From Streptosporangium sandarakinum (GTDB lineage: Bacteria; Actinomycetota; Actinomycetes; Streptosporangiales; Streptosporangiaceae): a stretch of 64,000 nt of DNA. The notes beneath the pieces are model-generated. The model ran no database searches, was not told where the DNA came from, and was given only the letters and a program-made list of their open reading frames with translations. The translations under genes were made by a program, and so were the position numbers. Below, in pieces: positions 29,479 through 37,445 of this stretch (the first letter of the stretch is position 1; each line of letters opens with the position of its first letter). The stretch spans positions 1,860,001 to 1,924,000 of the forward strand of contig NZ_JACCCO010000001.1 in NCBI RefSeq assembly GCF_013409935.1, read 5' to 3'.

Positions 29479-29508
29479 GGAGCCCGGCGACCACCGTCGC
29501 CGGGCTCC
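29479..29508. terminator. 13-bp perfect hairpin between converging genes
   Basis: GGAGCCCGGCGAC (29479-29491) pairs exactly with GTCGCCGGGCTCC (29496-29508) around CACC. It serves the DUF3352 gene and possibly the LysR gene facing it. Confidence 0.75.
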
Positions 29509-29521
29509 GGCCGTTCGCGGC

Positions 29522-30364
29522 TCAGATCATCCGCCGCAGGGCGGTCTCCACGGCGTCGATGAGCGCGTCACCTTCGGTACCGGGGTGGCGGGCAAGGCCG
29601 AGTTCGACGTCCGGCAGAGCGGGCAACGCGGCCGCGTCGTGGCAGGCCATGGCAGGCTCAAGGTTGGAGGGCAGAAGCGCCGCGACTCCGAGCCCGGCCC
29701 GTAGCGCGGCGAGCACTCCGGCGAGACTGTTGCTCTCGAACGCCACCCGCCAGCGGCGCCCCGAGCCTTCCATCGTTTCCAGCACCGACGTCCGCCAGGC
29801 GCAGGTGTTCGAGAACAGCACCACCGGCAGCGGATCGGCGTCGGTGGCGACACCCTGCCCGACCGCCCAGACCAGCGGCAGACGCACCGTCCAGCGCGGC
29901 GGCCAGGGAAGATCCGGGACCTCGTCGAGCACGAGCTGGACACGGCCCGTGTCGTAGGCCTCCCGCATCGCCGCGTTGGAAAGACTGAGCACCTCCAGCG
30001 TCGCGTCGGGGTGCAGCCGCGCGAGATCGGCGAGCGCCTGGGGAAGGCGGGAAGCGGCGAGGTCTTCGAGGAGTCCCACCCCGCAGTGCCCGGTGAGCGC
30101 ACGTCCTGTCTCGGCGAGCGCCTGTGCCGACAGCGCGAGGATGCGCTCGGCGTAGGGCAGCAGCTCCTCCCCCGCCCGGGTCGGCGAGATGCCGGACGGC
30201 GCCCGGTGCAGCAGCGGACTGCCGACGGCCCGTTCGAGCTTGCGCAACTGCTGGCTGAGCGCGGGCTGGGTGCGACCGAGCGCCGCCGCCGCACGGCTGA
30301 TGCTGCCCGCCCGCACCGCGGTGACGAACGACCGCAGCAGTGCCGTATCGAGATCACGCGCCAT
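29522..30364 (-). CDS. LysR-family transcriptional regulator
   Basis: 280 residues: N-terminal winged helix (LLRSFVTAVRAGSISRAAAALGRTQPALSQQLRKLE) and a C-terminal periplasmic-binding-like effector domain. ATG at 30364. It is divergent from an MFS transporter, with 72 bases between the starts holding a good LysR box, so it very likely controls that transporter and itself. Effector unknown. Confidence 0.93.
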   Translation of the reverse strand: MARDLDTALLRSFVTAVRAGSISRAAAALGRTQPALSQQLRKLERAVGSPLLHRAPSGISPTRAGEELLPYAERILALSAQALAETGRALTGHCGVGLLEDLAASRLPQALADLARLHPDATLEVLSLSNAAMREAYDTGRVQLVLDEVPDLPWPPRWTVRLPLVWAVGQGVATDADPLPVVLFSNTCAWRTSVLETMEGSGRRWRVAFESNSLAGVLAALRAGLGVAALLPSNLEPAMACHDAAALPALPDVELGLARHPGTEGDALIDAVETALRRMI

Positions 30365-30367
30365 AAG

Positions 30368-30394
30368 AATTCATTATGCCTGGTCTAACGAATT
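30368..30394. promoter_or_regulatory. LysR box (T-N11-A dyad)
   Basis: AATTCATTA (30368-30376) and TAACGAATT (30386-30394) are inverted copies with one mismatch and a nine-base spacer; the centre contains a T-N11-A arrangement. It sits next to the LysR start in the divergent region. Confidence 0.6.
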
Positions 30395-30436
30395 GACGAC
30401 TTCCTATGGCCTTCCGGGTGACCTAGCGTCGAACCG

Positions 30437-31708
30437 GTGATCAGGTTTCGACAGGTGCTCGTGGTGCCGGGGATGACGCCGCTGCTGAGCATTTCGCTGC
30501 TCGCCCGTGCCGCGATCACGGCGGACGCGACGGCGCTGACGATGTACGTCGTCCTCGCCCTCGACATGAGTTACGCGGCGGCGGGAGCCGTGGTGGCGGC
30601 GCTGACCGCCGGTGTCGCGCTGGGCGGGCCGCTGCTGGGCCGGATGATCGACCGGCGGGGTCTGCGTACCGTGCTGGGGGCCACGGTCATGTCGCAGCTC
30701 GTGTTCTGGCCGACCGTGCCCGTGCTGCCGTACGTGATCCTGCTGGGCGCCTCCTTCGCCGCCGGTCTGCTGATGGTGCCGATCCAGCAGGTCACCAGGC
30801 AGGCGATCGCCGCGATGACGACGGCAGGGCAGCGGCGGGCGGCGTTCGCGCTGGAGTCGGTGGTGGGCGAGCTATCGTACATGGTGGGGCCGGCGGTGGT
30901 GATCCTGTGCGCCGCGAAGATGTCCCCCGGGGTGGTGGCGTGGGGACTGGGCGCCGCGATCGTCGCCGGCGGGACGGGGATCGCCCTGCTCGACCCGCCG
31001 CTGCGCGCCGAGGACGAGGCGGACGATGAGGCGGCGGACCGGCCCCGGCGCCGGGAGTGGCTGGGAGCGCCCATGGTCGCCGTCCTGACGATGGGGTTCG
31101 GCGTCGCGATGCTGCTCAGCGGCATCGACCTGGCCATCGTCGCCACCCTCCGAGAAACCGGTCAGGTCTCGTGGGCGGCCGTGGTCGTCGCCGTGCTCGG
31201 GGTGGCGTCCGTCGTGGGCGGCCTGGTGTACGGAGCGCTGTCCCGGCCGATGTCCACCTGGCTGCTGCTCGGCCTGCTCGGGCTGGCGACGGTTCCGGTC
31301 GGACTCGCCCATGACTGGCCCTGGCTGTGCGTGGCCGTCATCGCTGCCGGGTTGCTCACCGCACCGACCCTCTCCACGGTCGCCGACGCGGTGAGCCGGC
31401 TGGCGCCGGCCGGTGTGCGAGGCGAGGCGACCGGCCTGCAGTCCTCGGCGTCGAGCGCGGGGTTCGCGCTCGGCTCCCCGATCGTGGGGGCGGCGATCGA
31501 CGCGTCCGCGCCGGCGGGCGGCTTCGCGGCGGCCGGCCTGGTCGGACTGCTCACCGCACTGACGGGATATCTGCTCTCGCGCCGGTCACCCGCCGTCGCG
31601 CCGTCTCCGTCGTCCTCGTCGTCCTCGTCGTCCTCGTCGTCCTCGTCGTCCTCATCGCCCTCGTCGCAGGCACCCGAGCCCTGCGACGCCACCGCGCCGA
31701 CCCCGTGA
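30437..31708 (+). CDS. MFS transporter
   Basis: 423 residues with about twelve membrane helices. The loop-2 motif GRMIDRRGLR (about residues 72-81) is the MFS signature between helices 2 and 3. The last 40 residues are a hydrophilic tail with about 20 serines. The GTG at 30437 lacks a strong ribosome site. Likely a small-molecule exporter controlled by the divergent LysR protein; substrate unknown. Confidence 0.88.
   Translation: MIRFRQVLVVPGMTPLLSISLLARAAITADATALTMYVVLALDMSYAAAGAVVAALTAGVALGGPLLGRMIDRRGLRTVLGATVMSQLVFWPTVPVLPYVILLGASFAAGLLMVPIQQVTRQAIAAMTTAGQRRAAFALESVVGELSYMVGPAVVILCAAKMSPGVVAWGLGAAIVAGGTGIALLDPPLRAEDEADDEAADRPRRREWLGAPMVAVLTMGFGVAMLLSGIDLAIVATLRETGQVSWAAVVVAVLGVASVVGGLVYGALSRPMSTWLLLGLLGLATVPVGLAHDWPWLCVAVIAAGLLTAPTLSTVADAVSRLAPAGVRGEATGLQSSASSAGFALGSPIVGAAIDASAPAGGFAAAGLVGLLTALTGYLLSRRSPAVAPSPSSSSSSSSSSSSSSSSPSSQAPEPCDATAPTP
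31610..31668 (+). repeat. 9-bp microsatellite coding poly-serine
   Basis: CGTCGTCCT is repeated about five times without change, then degenerates, giving a run of some 15 Ser codons at the C-terminus of the MFS protein. The repeat unit is a multiple of three, so slippage would only change tail length. Confidence 0.75.
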
Positions 31709-32057
31709 CGTCAGCCCGGTACGGCCGGCCCTGATCCGCGTCCCCTTCTCCCCTTTCAGGCAGGGAGCGAATCTCCTTTCCCGCGATGACTGAAACCCAT
31801 TGCGGTCGAATTCAGGTCACGACAGGATCAATCCGTCTACTTGCGATCTCCGGGCGTGGGCTCCCGACCGTTCCCGTCGGGTTCTCACGCCGCCCAGGGG
31901 AGCGAGCGTCGCAAAGGGACCCGGGTGAACCTCCGTGGCCGGCGCCGCGGCGCTCGCTCCATCGGTGAGCGTCCTCCGCCCCGGTCAAGGCGGTGTCCAC
32001 ACGTTCCTGATCCGTCGCCGTCCCCTCTCACACGGCGCACACTCAGGAAAGGAATCC
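31709..32057. other. Intergenic region before secreted peptidase
   Basis: No gene is supported. The sequence from about 31740 to 31850 is less GC-rich than its surroundings and probably holds the peptidase promoter, but no box pair stands out. Confidence 0.4.
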
Positions 32058-33644
32058 ATGAAGACGCGATTACTCACCGCCGTACTCGCGGGACTCGTGC
32101 TGACGGCCTCGTTCACGCACCCGGCCCTCGCGGAGCGGTCCCCCACCGGACGGCCTGCCGCCCAGACCGCCACCCCGGAGTGGCGCCCCTCCGAGCCGCT
32201 CTCCTGGACGGGATGCGGAGACCACGGGGGCGAGTGCGCGACCCTGAAGGCGCCGATCGACTGGAAGAGGCCGAACGGACCGACCCTGAACCTGGCGATC
32301 GGACGGCTCAGCGCGCTGAACCCGGCCAAGCGGCTCGGCGTGCTGGTCGTCCACCCGGGCGGCCCCGGCGCCTCGGGGATCGACCCGTTCATCCTCGACA
32401 ACGCCATCCCGGAGAGCGACCCCGTCCGGCAGTACTTCGACCTGGTCACTCTCGACCCGCGCGGCGTCGGCCGCAGCACCCGGGCGGTGTGCAGCGCGGA
32501 CCTGGTCGACCGCACACCGATCACCTATCCGGCCGACGAGGCCGAATACCGGTCGCTCCTGCGGTTCAACGCGAGCCTGTCGAGGGACTGCCGCAGGCAG
32601 ACCGGCCCGCTGTTCGACCATGTGGACACCACCAGCGCGGCCCGCGACATCGACGCGATCCGGGTCGCGCTCGGCGAACGCAGGATCAGTTTCTTCGCGA
32701 TCTCCTACGGCACGATGGTCGGCCAGCAGTACGCCGAACTGTTCCCGGGGAACATCCGGGCGATGGCGATCGACTCCAACATGGACCACAGCATCACCTC
32801 CGCGTGGCAGTACCTGAAGACCACGACGGAGGACTTCGAGAGCAGCTTCCTCGACTTCGCCAAGTGGTGCGGCGAGACCGCGACCTGCGCGCTGCACGAC
32901 AAGAAGGTCACCGACGTGTGGGACGAACTGCACGCGAAGGCGGCGGCCGGTGACCTGAGATCCCCCTTCGACGGTTCTCCGATATCCGCCGAGGATCTGC
33001 GAGGGGGACTGTTCATCTACATGTACGACCCGAGCGGCTGGTTCGACGCCGCCCAATGGCTCAGGGCCCTCACCAGGGGCGCTCCCCCGGCGTCCCCGTT
33101 CACCGTCAAGACGGAAGTGGTCGACAACCCCTACCCCGCGATCTGGTGCTCCGACTGGAAGTGGGACGTCACGAGCTTCTCCCAGCTCGACCGGTACCGG
33201 CGGCGGCTTGAGACGATCGCCCCGCACACGAAGCTCTCACCGTTCTGGTCCGACGTGACGAGCTGCCTCAACTGGCAGGGCCCCGTCTCCAACCCGCAGC
33301 ACCGGCTCGCGATCGGTGACACCCCGCCCATCCTGGTGGCCACGGCCCGCCACGACGTCGGCACCCCGGCGGCGTGGAACCAGTCGGTCGCACGGCAGAT
33401 CCCGCGGTCGGCCCTGCTTGAGTACGAGGGGGTCGGGCACGGCCAGTTCCGCAACAGCGCCTGCGCCCACGACGCGATCGTCGACTACCTGATCGAGCTC
33501 AAGGTGCCGCAGCCCGGCACCCGCTGCGCCCCCGAGTATCCGACGGAACCGTCCGCCGCGACGAAGCCGGCGGAGAGCCCGTCCCTCACCCGGACCGGCC
33601 GCCCGGTCCACGCCGGCCGACCGTACGGCACCCGCCGACCGTAG
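32058..33644 (+). CDS. Secreted alpha/beta hydrolase, tripeptidyl-aminopeptidase type
   Basis: 528 residues: signal peptide (1-25, ending ALA), alpha/beta-hydrolase core with oxyanion loop HPGGPGASG (about 99-107), nucleophile Ser216 in AISYGTM, Asp in ATARHDVGTP and His in GVGHGQF, then the TAP C-terminal domain. It resembles Streptomyces SlpD/SlpE/Tap exopeptidases. ATG 32058 has AGGAAAGGA upstream. Acts outside the cell on peptides; specificity unknown. Confidence 0.9.
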   Translation: MKTRLLTAVLAGLVLTASFTHPALAERSPTGRPAAQTATPEWRPSEPLSWTGCGDHGGECATLKAPIDWKRPNGPTLNLAIGRLSALNPAKRLGVLVVHPGGPGASGIDPFILDNAIPESDPVRQYFDLVTLDPRGVGRSTRAVCSADLVDRTPITYPADEAEYRSLLRFNASLSRDCRRQTGPLFDHVDTTSAARDIDAIRVALGERRISFFAISYGTMVGQQYAELFPGNIRAMAIDSNMDHSITSAWQYLKTTTEDFESSFLDFAKWCGETATCALHDKKVTDVWDELHAKAAAGDLRSPFDGSPISAEDLRGGLFIYMYDPSGWFDAAQWLRALTRGAPPASPFTVKTEVVDNPYPAIWCSDWKWDVTSFSQLDRYRRRLETIAPHTKLSPFWSDVTSCLNWQGPVSNPQHRLAIGDTPPILVATARHDVGTPAAWNQSVARQIPRSALLEYEGVGHGQFRNSACAHDAIVDYLIELKVPQPGTRCAPEYPTEPSAATKPAESPSLTRTGRPVHAGRPYGTRRP

Positions 33645-33649
33645 GGCCT

Positions 33650-33677
33650 CACCGCACCGCCGCGCGGCGGTGCGGTG
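33650..33677. terminator. 28-bp perfect palindrome terminator
   Basis: CACCGCACCGCCGC (33650-33663) and its exact inverse (33664-33677) are back to back; the loop would open to about four bases. It lies between the converging peptidase and rlmG stops. Confidence 0.7.
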
Positions 33678-33680
33678 CGG

Positions 33681-34835
33681 TCACCTCTTGACGGCCCGCA
33701 GGACGACGAACTTGGGATCGCTCGCGACGACCTCGCAGTTGCCGAAGAGCCGGCGCAGCTTCGCGTGGTAGCCGAGGTGCCGGTTGCCGACCACCCACAG
33801 CTCGCCGCCGCGGCGCAGCGCGGCGCGCGACCCGTTGAACATGCGCCAGGCCGTGGCGTCGGTCGTCGCGCGGTGCGTGTGGAACGGCGGGTTGTTCAGC
33901 ACCAGGTCGACCGTCCCGGCGGGCACATCCGACATCCCGTCGGATGCCAGGAACTCCGCGTCGGTGCCCGCGCCCACGTTCGCCCGGAAGGTGGCCTCCG
34001 CCGAGGCCAGCGCCTGGTAGGACTCGTCGATGAACGTCACCCGGGCCTCGCTGTCGGCGAGCGCCGCAGCGAGGCCGACCACCCCGTTGCCGCAGCCAAG
34101 GTCCACGACGTGCTCGCGGCCACGGCGCGTCGGCAGGTTCCGCAGGAAGAAGCGGGTGCCGATGTCCAGGCGGTCGGCGCAGAAGATGCCCGCGTGGTTG
34201 GTGACGGTCAGACCCGAGACGGTTCCGACGTCGGCGGGCAACGCGTAGCTTCGCGGCCACGGGCCGGCGCTCCGGGGGAGCTCCGGGTCCGGTGAGCAGA
34301 AGATGAGCCGGGCCTTCTTCACCGCCAGCGACGTCCTGGTCGGCCCCACGATCCGCTCGAACAGCCTCAGCGTCGAGGTGTGGATCTCGGTGACCATCCC
34401 CGCGCCGACGATCACGGTGTCCGGGTGCATGTGGGGTGCGAGGCGGTGCAGCTGGTCCTCAAGCAGCGCGAGGCTCTTGGGCACGCGGATGAGCAGCACG
34501 TCGATCCGATCCGGAGGCGCGTCCCTGGTCGTACGGAGCCGTACCGCGTCCATGGGGATCCCGTTGCGCCCCATGTTCGCCAGGGTCGCCTGCCGACCGA
34601 GGAAGGAGTCGGTGATCTGCGTGGGACGGTGCTCGGCCAGCGCGGTGACCAGGGCGCCCCACCGGTCGCCCAGCACGACCACGGTGCCCGACAGGTCGGT
34701 GGGTTCGCCGTCGATTCCGTCGAGGTGCCGTAGCAGGTAGTCGTCGGCGGCGTCCCAGGCACGGAGCGGGTCGCGGGGATCCTCGGGGAAGCGGGTGAGG
34801 TCGAATGCACCTCTCGGCGTCGTGAAACGGTTCAT
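33681..34835 (-). CDS. rlmG: 23S rRNA (guanine-1835-N2)-methyltransferase RlmG-like
   Basis: 384 residues with two Rossmann-type domains. The second has the SAM motif VVDLGCGNGVVGLA and the catalytic NPPF in VLNNPPFH, the signature of N2-guanine rRNA methyltransferases; length and the degenerate N-terminal domain fit RlmG/RsmC. ATG at 34835. Whether the target is 23S or 16S rRNA cannot be proved from sequence. Confidence 0.85.
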   Translation of the reverse strand: MNRFTTPRGAFDLTRFPEDPRDPLRAWDAADDYLLRHLDGIDGEPTDLSGTVVVLGDRWGALVTALAEHRPTQITDSFLGRQATLANMGRNGIPMDAVRLRTTRDAPPDRIDVLLIRVPKSLALLEDQLHRLAPHMHPDTVIVGAGMVTEIHTSTLRLFERIVGPTRTSLAVKKARLIFCSPDPELPRSAGPWPRSYALPADVGTVSGLTVTNHAGIFCADRLDIGTRFFLRNLPTRRGREHVVDLGCGNGVVGLAAALADSEARVTFIDESYQALASAEATFRANVGAGTDAEFLASDGMSDVPAGTVDLVLNNPPFHTHRATTDATAWRMFNGSRAALRRGGELWVVGNRHLGYHAKLRRLFGNCEVVASDPKFVVLRAVKR

Positions 34836-35146
34836 CGGACCCCAGGCTACCGATCGCGAATGGCCGGGGTTACGGCAGTCGAGGATCGGACCGGTTCCGG
34901 CGAGGAGGCTGTTCGACGGCGCAGGCCGGTACCGCGCCCGTTCGGGTTGGCCGCGGATGAGTGCGACGAGCGGGCACCGGTGGCGCAGGGCTCAGGCTCC
35001 CCTGTCCGTACGGCCGGCTCTGGATGCCGCGAAGCCATCACTCTTGCTCAATCGGCATTCAGACCTGGTCTGCATCTTCCGGAGAGGCTTTTCGCCCTCC
35101 TGCCACCGGTACATGGTGGGTCGTCGAGGCATGATCGCTCAGTCGA
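34836..35146. other. Intergenic region, nothing recognised
   Basis: Lies between the rlmG start and the DUF397 stop. Frames are open on the plus strand but show no family features. Base composition is less GC-biased than in the neighbouring core genes. Confidence 0.4.
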
Positions 35147-35491
35147 TCAGACCAGCGCGTCGAGTCCGCCGCTCTTGATGGCGGAGAGGAAGGCGTTCCA
35201 CCCAGTTGGAGGGAAAGAGAGCACGGGGCCGTCAGGGTCCTTGGAGTCACGGACCAGGAAGAGACGGTCGGGTTGGGCCTCGATGGACGAGGTGCCGCGA
35301 ACGACCTCCATGCACTGGCCGCCGGTGGTGTCACTCCCGGTCGTCTGCTGCCAGGCCGCTACCTCGACGCAGTTCGAACCGTTTCCGCTGATAGAGCTCT
35401 TGCGCCAGACGCCGACTTCAACGCAATTTTGGCCGGCACCACTAAGAGAGCTCTTACGCCATACGACAGAGGAGAAGCTGGTTTCCGACAT
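35147..35491 (-). CDS. DUF397 protein with triplicated N-terminal motif
   Basis: 114 residues. DUF397 proteins are partners of XRE/DUF5753 regulators. The motif VWRKSSLSGAGQNCVEV is followed directly by VWRKSSISGNGSNCVEV and then by a third, more diverged AWQQTTGSDTTGGQCMEV, before the usual VRDSKDPDGPVL-F end. Most members have one copy and about 65 residues. It starts 21 bases after the XRE gene on the same strand. Confidence 0.9.
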   Translation of the reverse strand: MSETSFSSVVWRKSSLSGAGQNCVEVGVWRKSSISGNGSNCVEVAAWQQTTGSDTTGGQCMEVVRGTSSIEAQPDRLFLVRDSKDPDGPVLSFPPTGWNAFLSAIKSGGLDALV

Positions 35492-35512
35492 TCTGCACTC
35501 CCGTCACGGCAG

Positions 35513-36367
35513 CTAACCGAGCCGAGCAGCCATCTCCTCAATGAGAGTCCGAGAGGCGTCCGGCGCCAAAGCCTGAGCACGAAGGTGGTCAAAAGCAACT
35601 GTATATCGATAGATATCCCCTTCCTGCTCTACGTAGATGCTGTCCGTCAGGTTCTCCAGGAAAACGACGTCCGGATCAGCGGGCTCAGGAAACTGAAGGA
35701 TCTCAAATGCCCCACTCGTACCTGGGTGAGCCCCGACCGTGAACGGCAGGACCTGCAGCGTGACGTTGGGCGTCTCCATCAGGCCGAGGAGCCGTTCGAG
35801 TTGGGAGCGCATCACAGAAGGCCCGCCGACGGTTCGGCTGATGACCGCCTCATCAATGATCGTCCAAAGACGCAAGGGCTCGGTTTTCGTCAGGAGTGCC
35901 TGCCGGGCCATGCGGATCTCGATACGACGCTCCATCTCTCCAGGTGGCGCGAGAACGAATCCGGCGCGGATGACGGCGCGAGCGTAGTCCTCGGTCTGGA
36001 GAAGACCGGGCATGACGATGGGCGCGAAGCTTCGCAGCGAAACAGCCTCGGCTTCCAGTCCGATGTAAGCGGCGTACTCACTGGAAAGGTCGTCGTAAGC
36101 CTGCCACCAGCCCTTCTTGCGGGCGTCTCGGGTCAGCCGAAGAAGCTCCTCGCGCTTGGAGCCGTTGACTCCATAGAGGCCAAGAAGACTTTCGACGTCC
36201 TTGGGGACCACACCCACCCGGGATGTCTCGATCCGCGAGAGCTTGGTCGCGGACCAGCCGAGCCGCTCTCCCACCTCTTCCAGCGTCAACTGAGCGCGTT
36301 CACGAAGGTGACGAAGCTCGGCGGCCAGACGTCGCCTCCGCACCGTGGGACCCCCGGGTTGCATCAT
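35513..36367 (-). CDS. XRE-family regulator with DUF5753 domain
   Basis: 284 residues: N-terminal helix-turn-helix (TLEEVGERLGWSATKLSRIE, about 29-48) and a C-terminal DUF5753 domain (APIVMPGLLQTEDYARAV onward). Such proteins, with DUF397 partners, tune development and antibiotic output in streptomycetes. Two adjacent ATGs (36367, 36364) are possible starts. It is divergent from a small protein and an RsbW-like ATPase, a common trio. Confidence 0.93.
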   Translation of the reverse strand: MMQPGGPTVRRRRLAAELRHLRERAQLTLEEVGERLGWSATKLSRIETSRVGVVPKDVESLLGLYGVNGSKREELLRLTRDARKKGWWQAYDDLSSEYAAYIGLEAEAVSLRSFAPIVMPGLLQTEDYARAVIRAGFVLAPPGEMERRIEIRMARQALLTKTEPLRLWTIIDEAVISRTVGGPSVMRSQLERLLGLMETPNVTLQVLPFTVGAHPGTSGAFEILQFPEPADPDVVFLENLTDSIYVEQEGDIYRYTVAFDHLRAQALAPDASRTLIEEMAARLG

Positions 36368-36420
36368 CGATGCCCTCCCTCCGATCGCCGCTAACAGTAG
36401 CGGCTCGTTGACCGACAGTG

Positions 36421-36512
36421 CTGGAGATTATTGAGAAGCAAATTTGCTCTTCCAGTAGCGCCGATGTCGCCGCCCATACATGCTCTTCGTACACAACACG
36501 TGACTCTTCGTA
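36421..36512. promoter_or_regulatory. Divergent control region: palindrome and CTCTTCGTA repeats
   Basis: AGCAAATTTGCT is a perfect palindrome at 36437-36448, nested in CTGGA/TCCAG (36421-36425, 36451-36455). CTCTTCGTA occurs at 36483-36491 and 36504-36512, 21 bases apart (two helical turns). All lie between the XRE gene and the divergent small gene, good candidates for its binding sites. Confidence 0.5.
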
Positions 36513-36562
36513 GAAGTAGATGTCACACCCAGCGGCTATGCGATCCAGGGAGGGCAGACGGC

Positions 36563-36880
36563 ATGAGGATGAACGATCCCCAGGAGGGAAGCGGGCGGCT
36601 GGTGGAGTTGGCCTGGGAGTTGAACGATCTCGGGTTCGACTCCATCGTCCGCCTCCCGCCCGGCCGCAGGCCCAGCATGGAGGTCTTCCTCCCGCTCGGC
36701 AGACCCAGGCCCGTCACAGCCCAGCACGGCCGTACCGTGACCTTCACCTGGCCCGGCGTCCCCGACCGGTGGACCCGCAGCCGACCGGACCACGACGAGC
36801 CGGATGACCTCCTGCCGGACCCGGCACGGCGAAGCCGGATGCGTGAGCTGGCCGCACGGCTAGCCGAGGTTGTTCGGTGA
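36563..36880 (+). CDS. Hypothetical protein coupled to an RsbW-like ATPase
   Basis: 105 residues from ATG 36563, with AGGGAGG at 36547-36553. A short helical start (LVELAWELNDLGFDSIVRLP) leads to PSMEVFLPLGRP and a charged C-terminus. I do not recognise a domain. The stop overlaps the ATPase start (GTGA), so the two are made together. Similar small proteins are seen beside such ATPases in actinomycetes. Confidence 0.7.
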   Translation: MRMNDPQEGSGRLVELAWELNDLGFDSIVRLPPGRRPSMEVFLPLGRPRPVTAQHGRTVTFTWPGVPDRWTRSRPDHDEPDDLLPDPARRSRMRELAARLAEVVR

Positions 36881-37296
36881 GGGTTTTAGGACTGCTCGGG
36901 CAGGTCGAGCTGCCCGCTGAGGTCGCCGCCGTCCCCCGGATGCGCCGCTACGTCCGCGACCTGCTGGACGACACCGAGCACCCTCACACCGACGACGCGC
37001 TCCTCCTCGTCACCGAGCTGGTGACGAACTCCGTACGGCACTCCGACTCCGGCCGCGTCCCCGGCGGGCGGGTCATCGTTGCCGTCGCCAACCACGCTGG
37101 AACGCTCCACATCGACGTCATCGACGCCGGATCCGAGGGGTGCCGCCCCGCCCTGCGCCCGGACATCGACGGCGACGGCAGCGGCGGGCGCGGCCTGTGG
37201 CTGGTCCAGGAGCTGGCCACCGCCTGGGGCTGGTACGAGACCGCCGCCGGCCGCGTCGTCTGGTTCCAGCTCTCCGCCCACCGGCCGCCGTTCTGA
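36877..37296 (+). CDS. ATP-binding protein, RsbW-like HATPase_c_2 domain
   Basis: 139 residues. N box LLLVTELVTNSVRHSD, G1 IDVIDAGSEG and G2 GGRGLWLVQELATAWGW are those of anti-sigma/serine-kinase GHKL ATPases. Likely binds or phosphorylates an anti-sigma antagonist or acts with the nearby XRE/DUF397 pair. The GTG start overlaps the previous stop by four bases. Confidence 0.9.
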   Translation: MRVLGLLGQVELPAEVAAVPRMRRYVRDLLDDTEHPHTDDALLLVTELVTNSVRHSDSGRVPGGRVIVAVANHAGTLHIDVIDAGSEGCRPALRPDIDGDGSGGRGLWLVQELATAWGWYETAAGRVVWFQLSAHRPPF

Positions 37297-37445
37297 GGAG
37301 CACCGCGAAACCCCTTGCGAACGGTTTCCGGCGGGCGAAGATCATCCCCATGATGCGGTTCGCATCCCTGATCGCCAGGGCGCGGCCGGTAGGGTTCGCT
37401 CCTCCGCGAATCTCACGAAGACACCGCCCGAGGGCTTCGGCCGCG

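Noticed and set aside
31786..31968. Small plus-strand frame of 60 codons
   Set aside because: No ribosome site, no family resemblance, in a likely promoter region.
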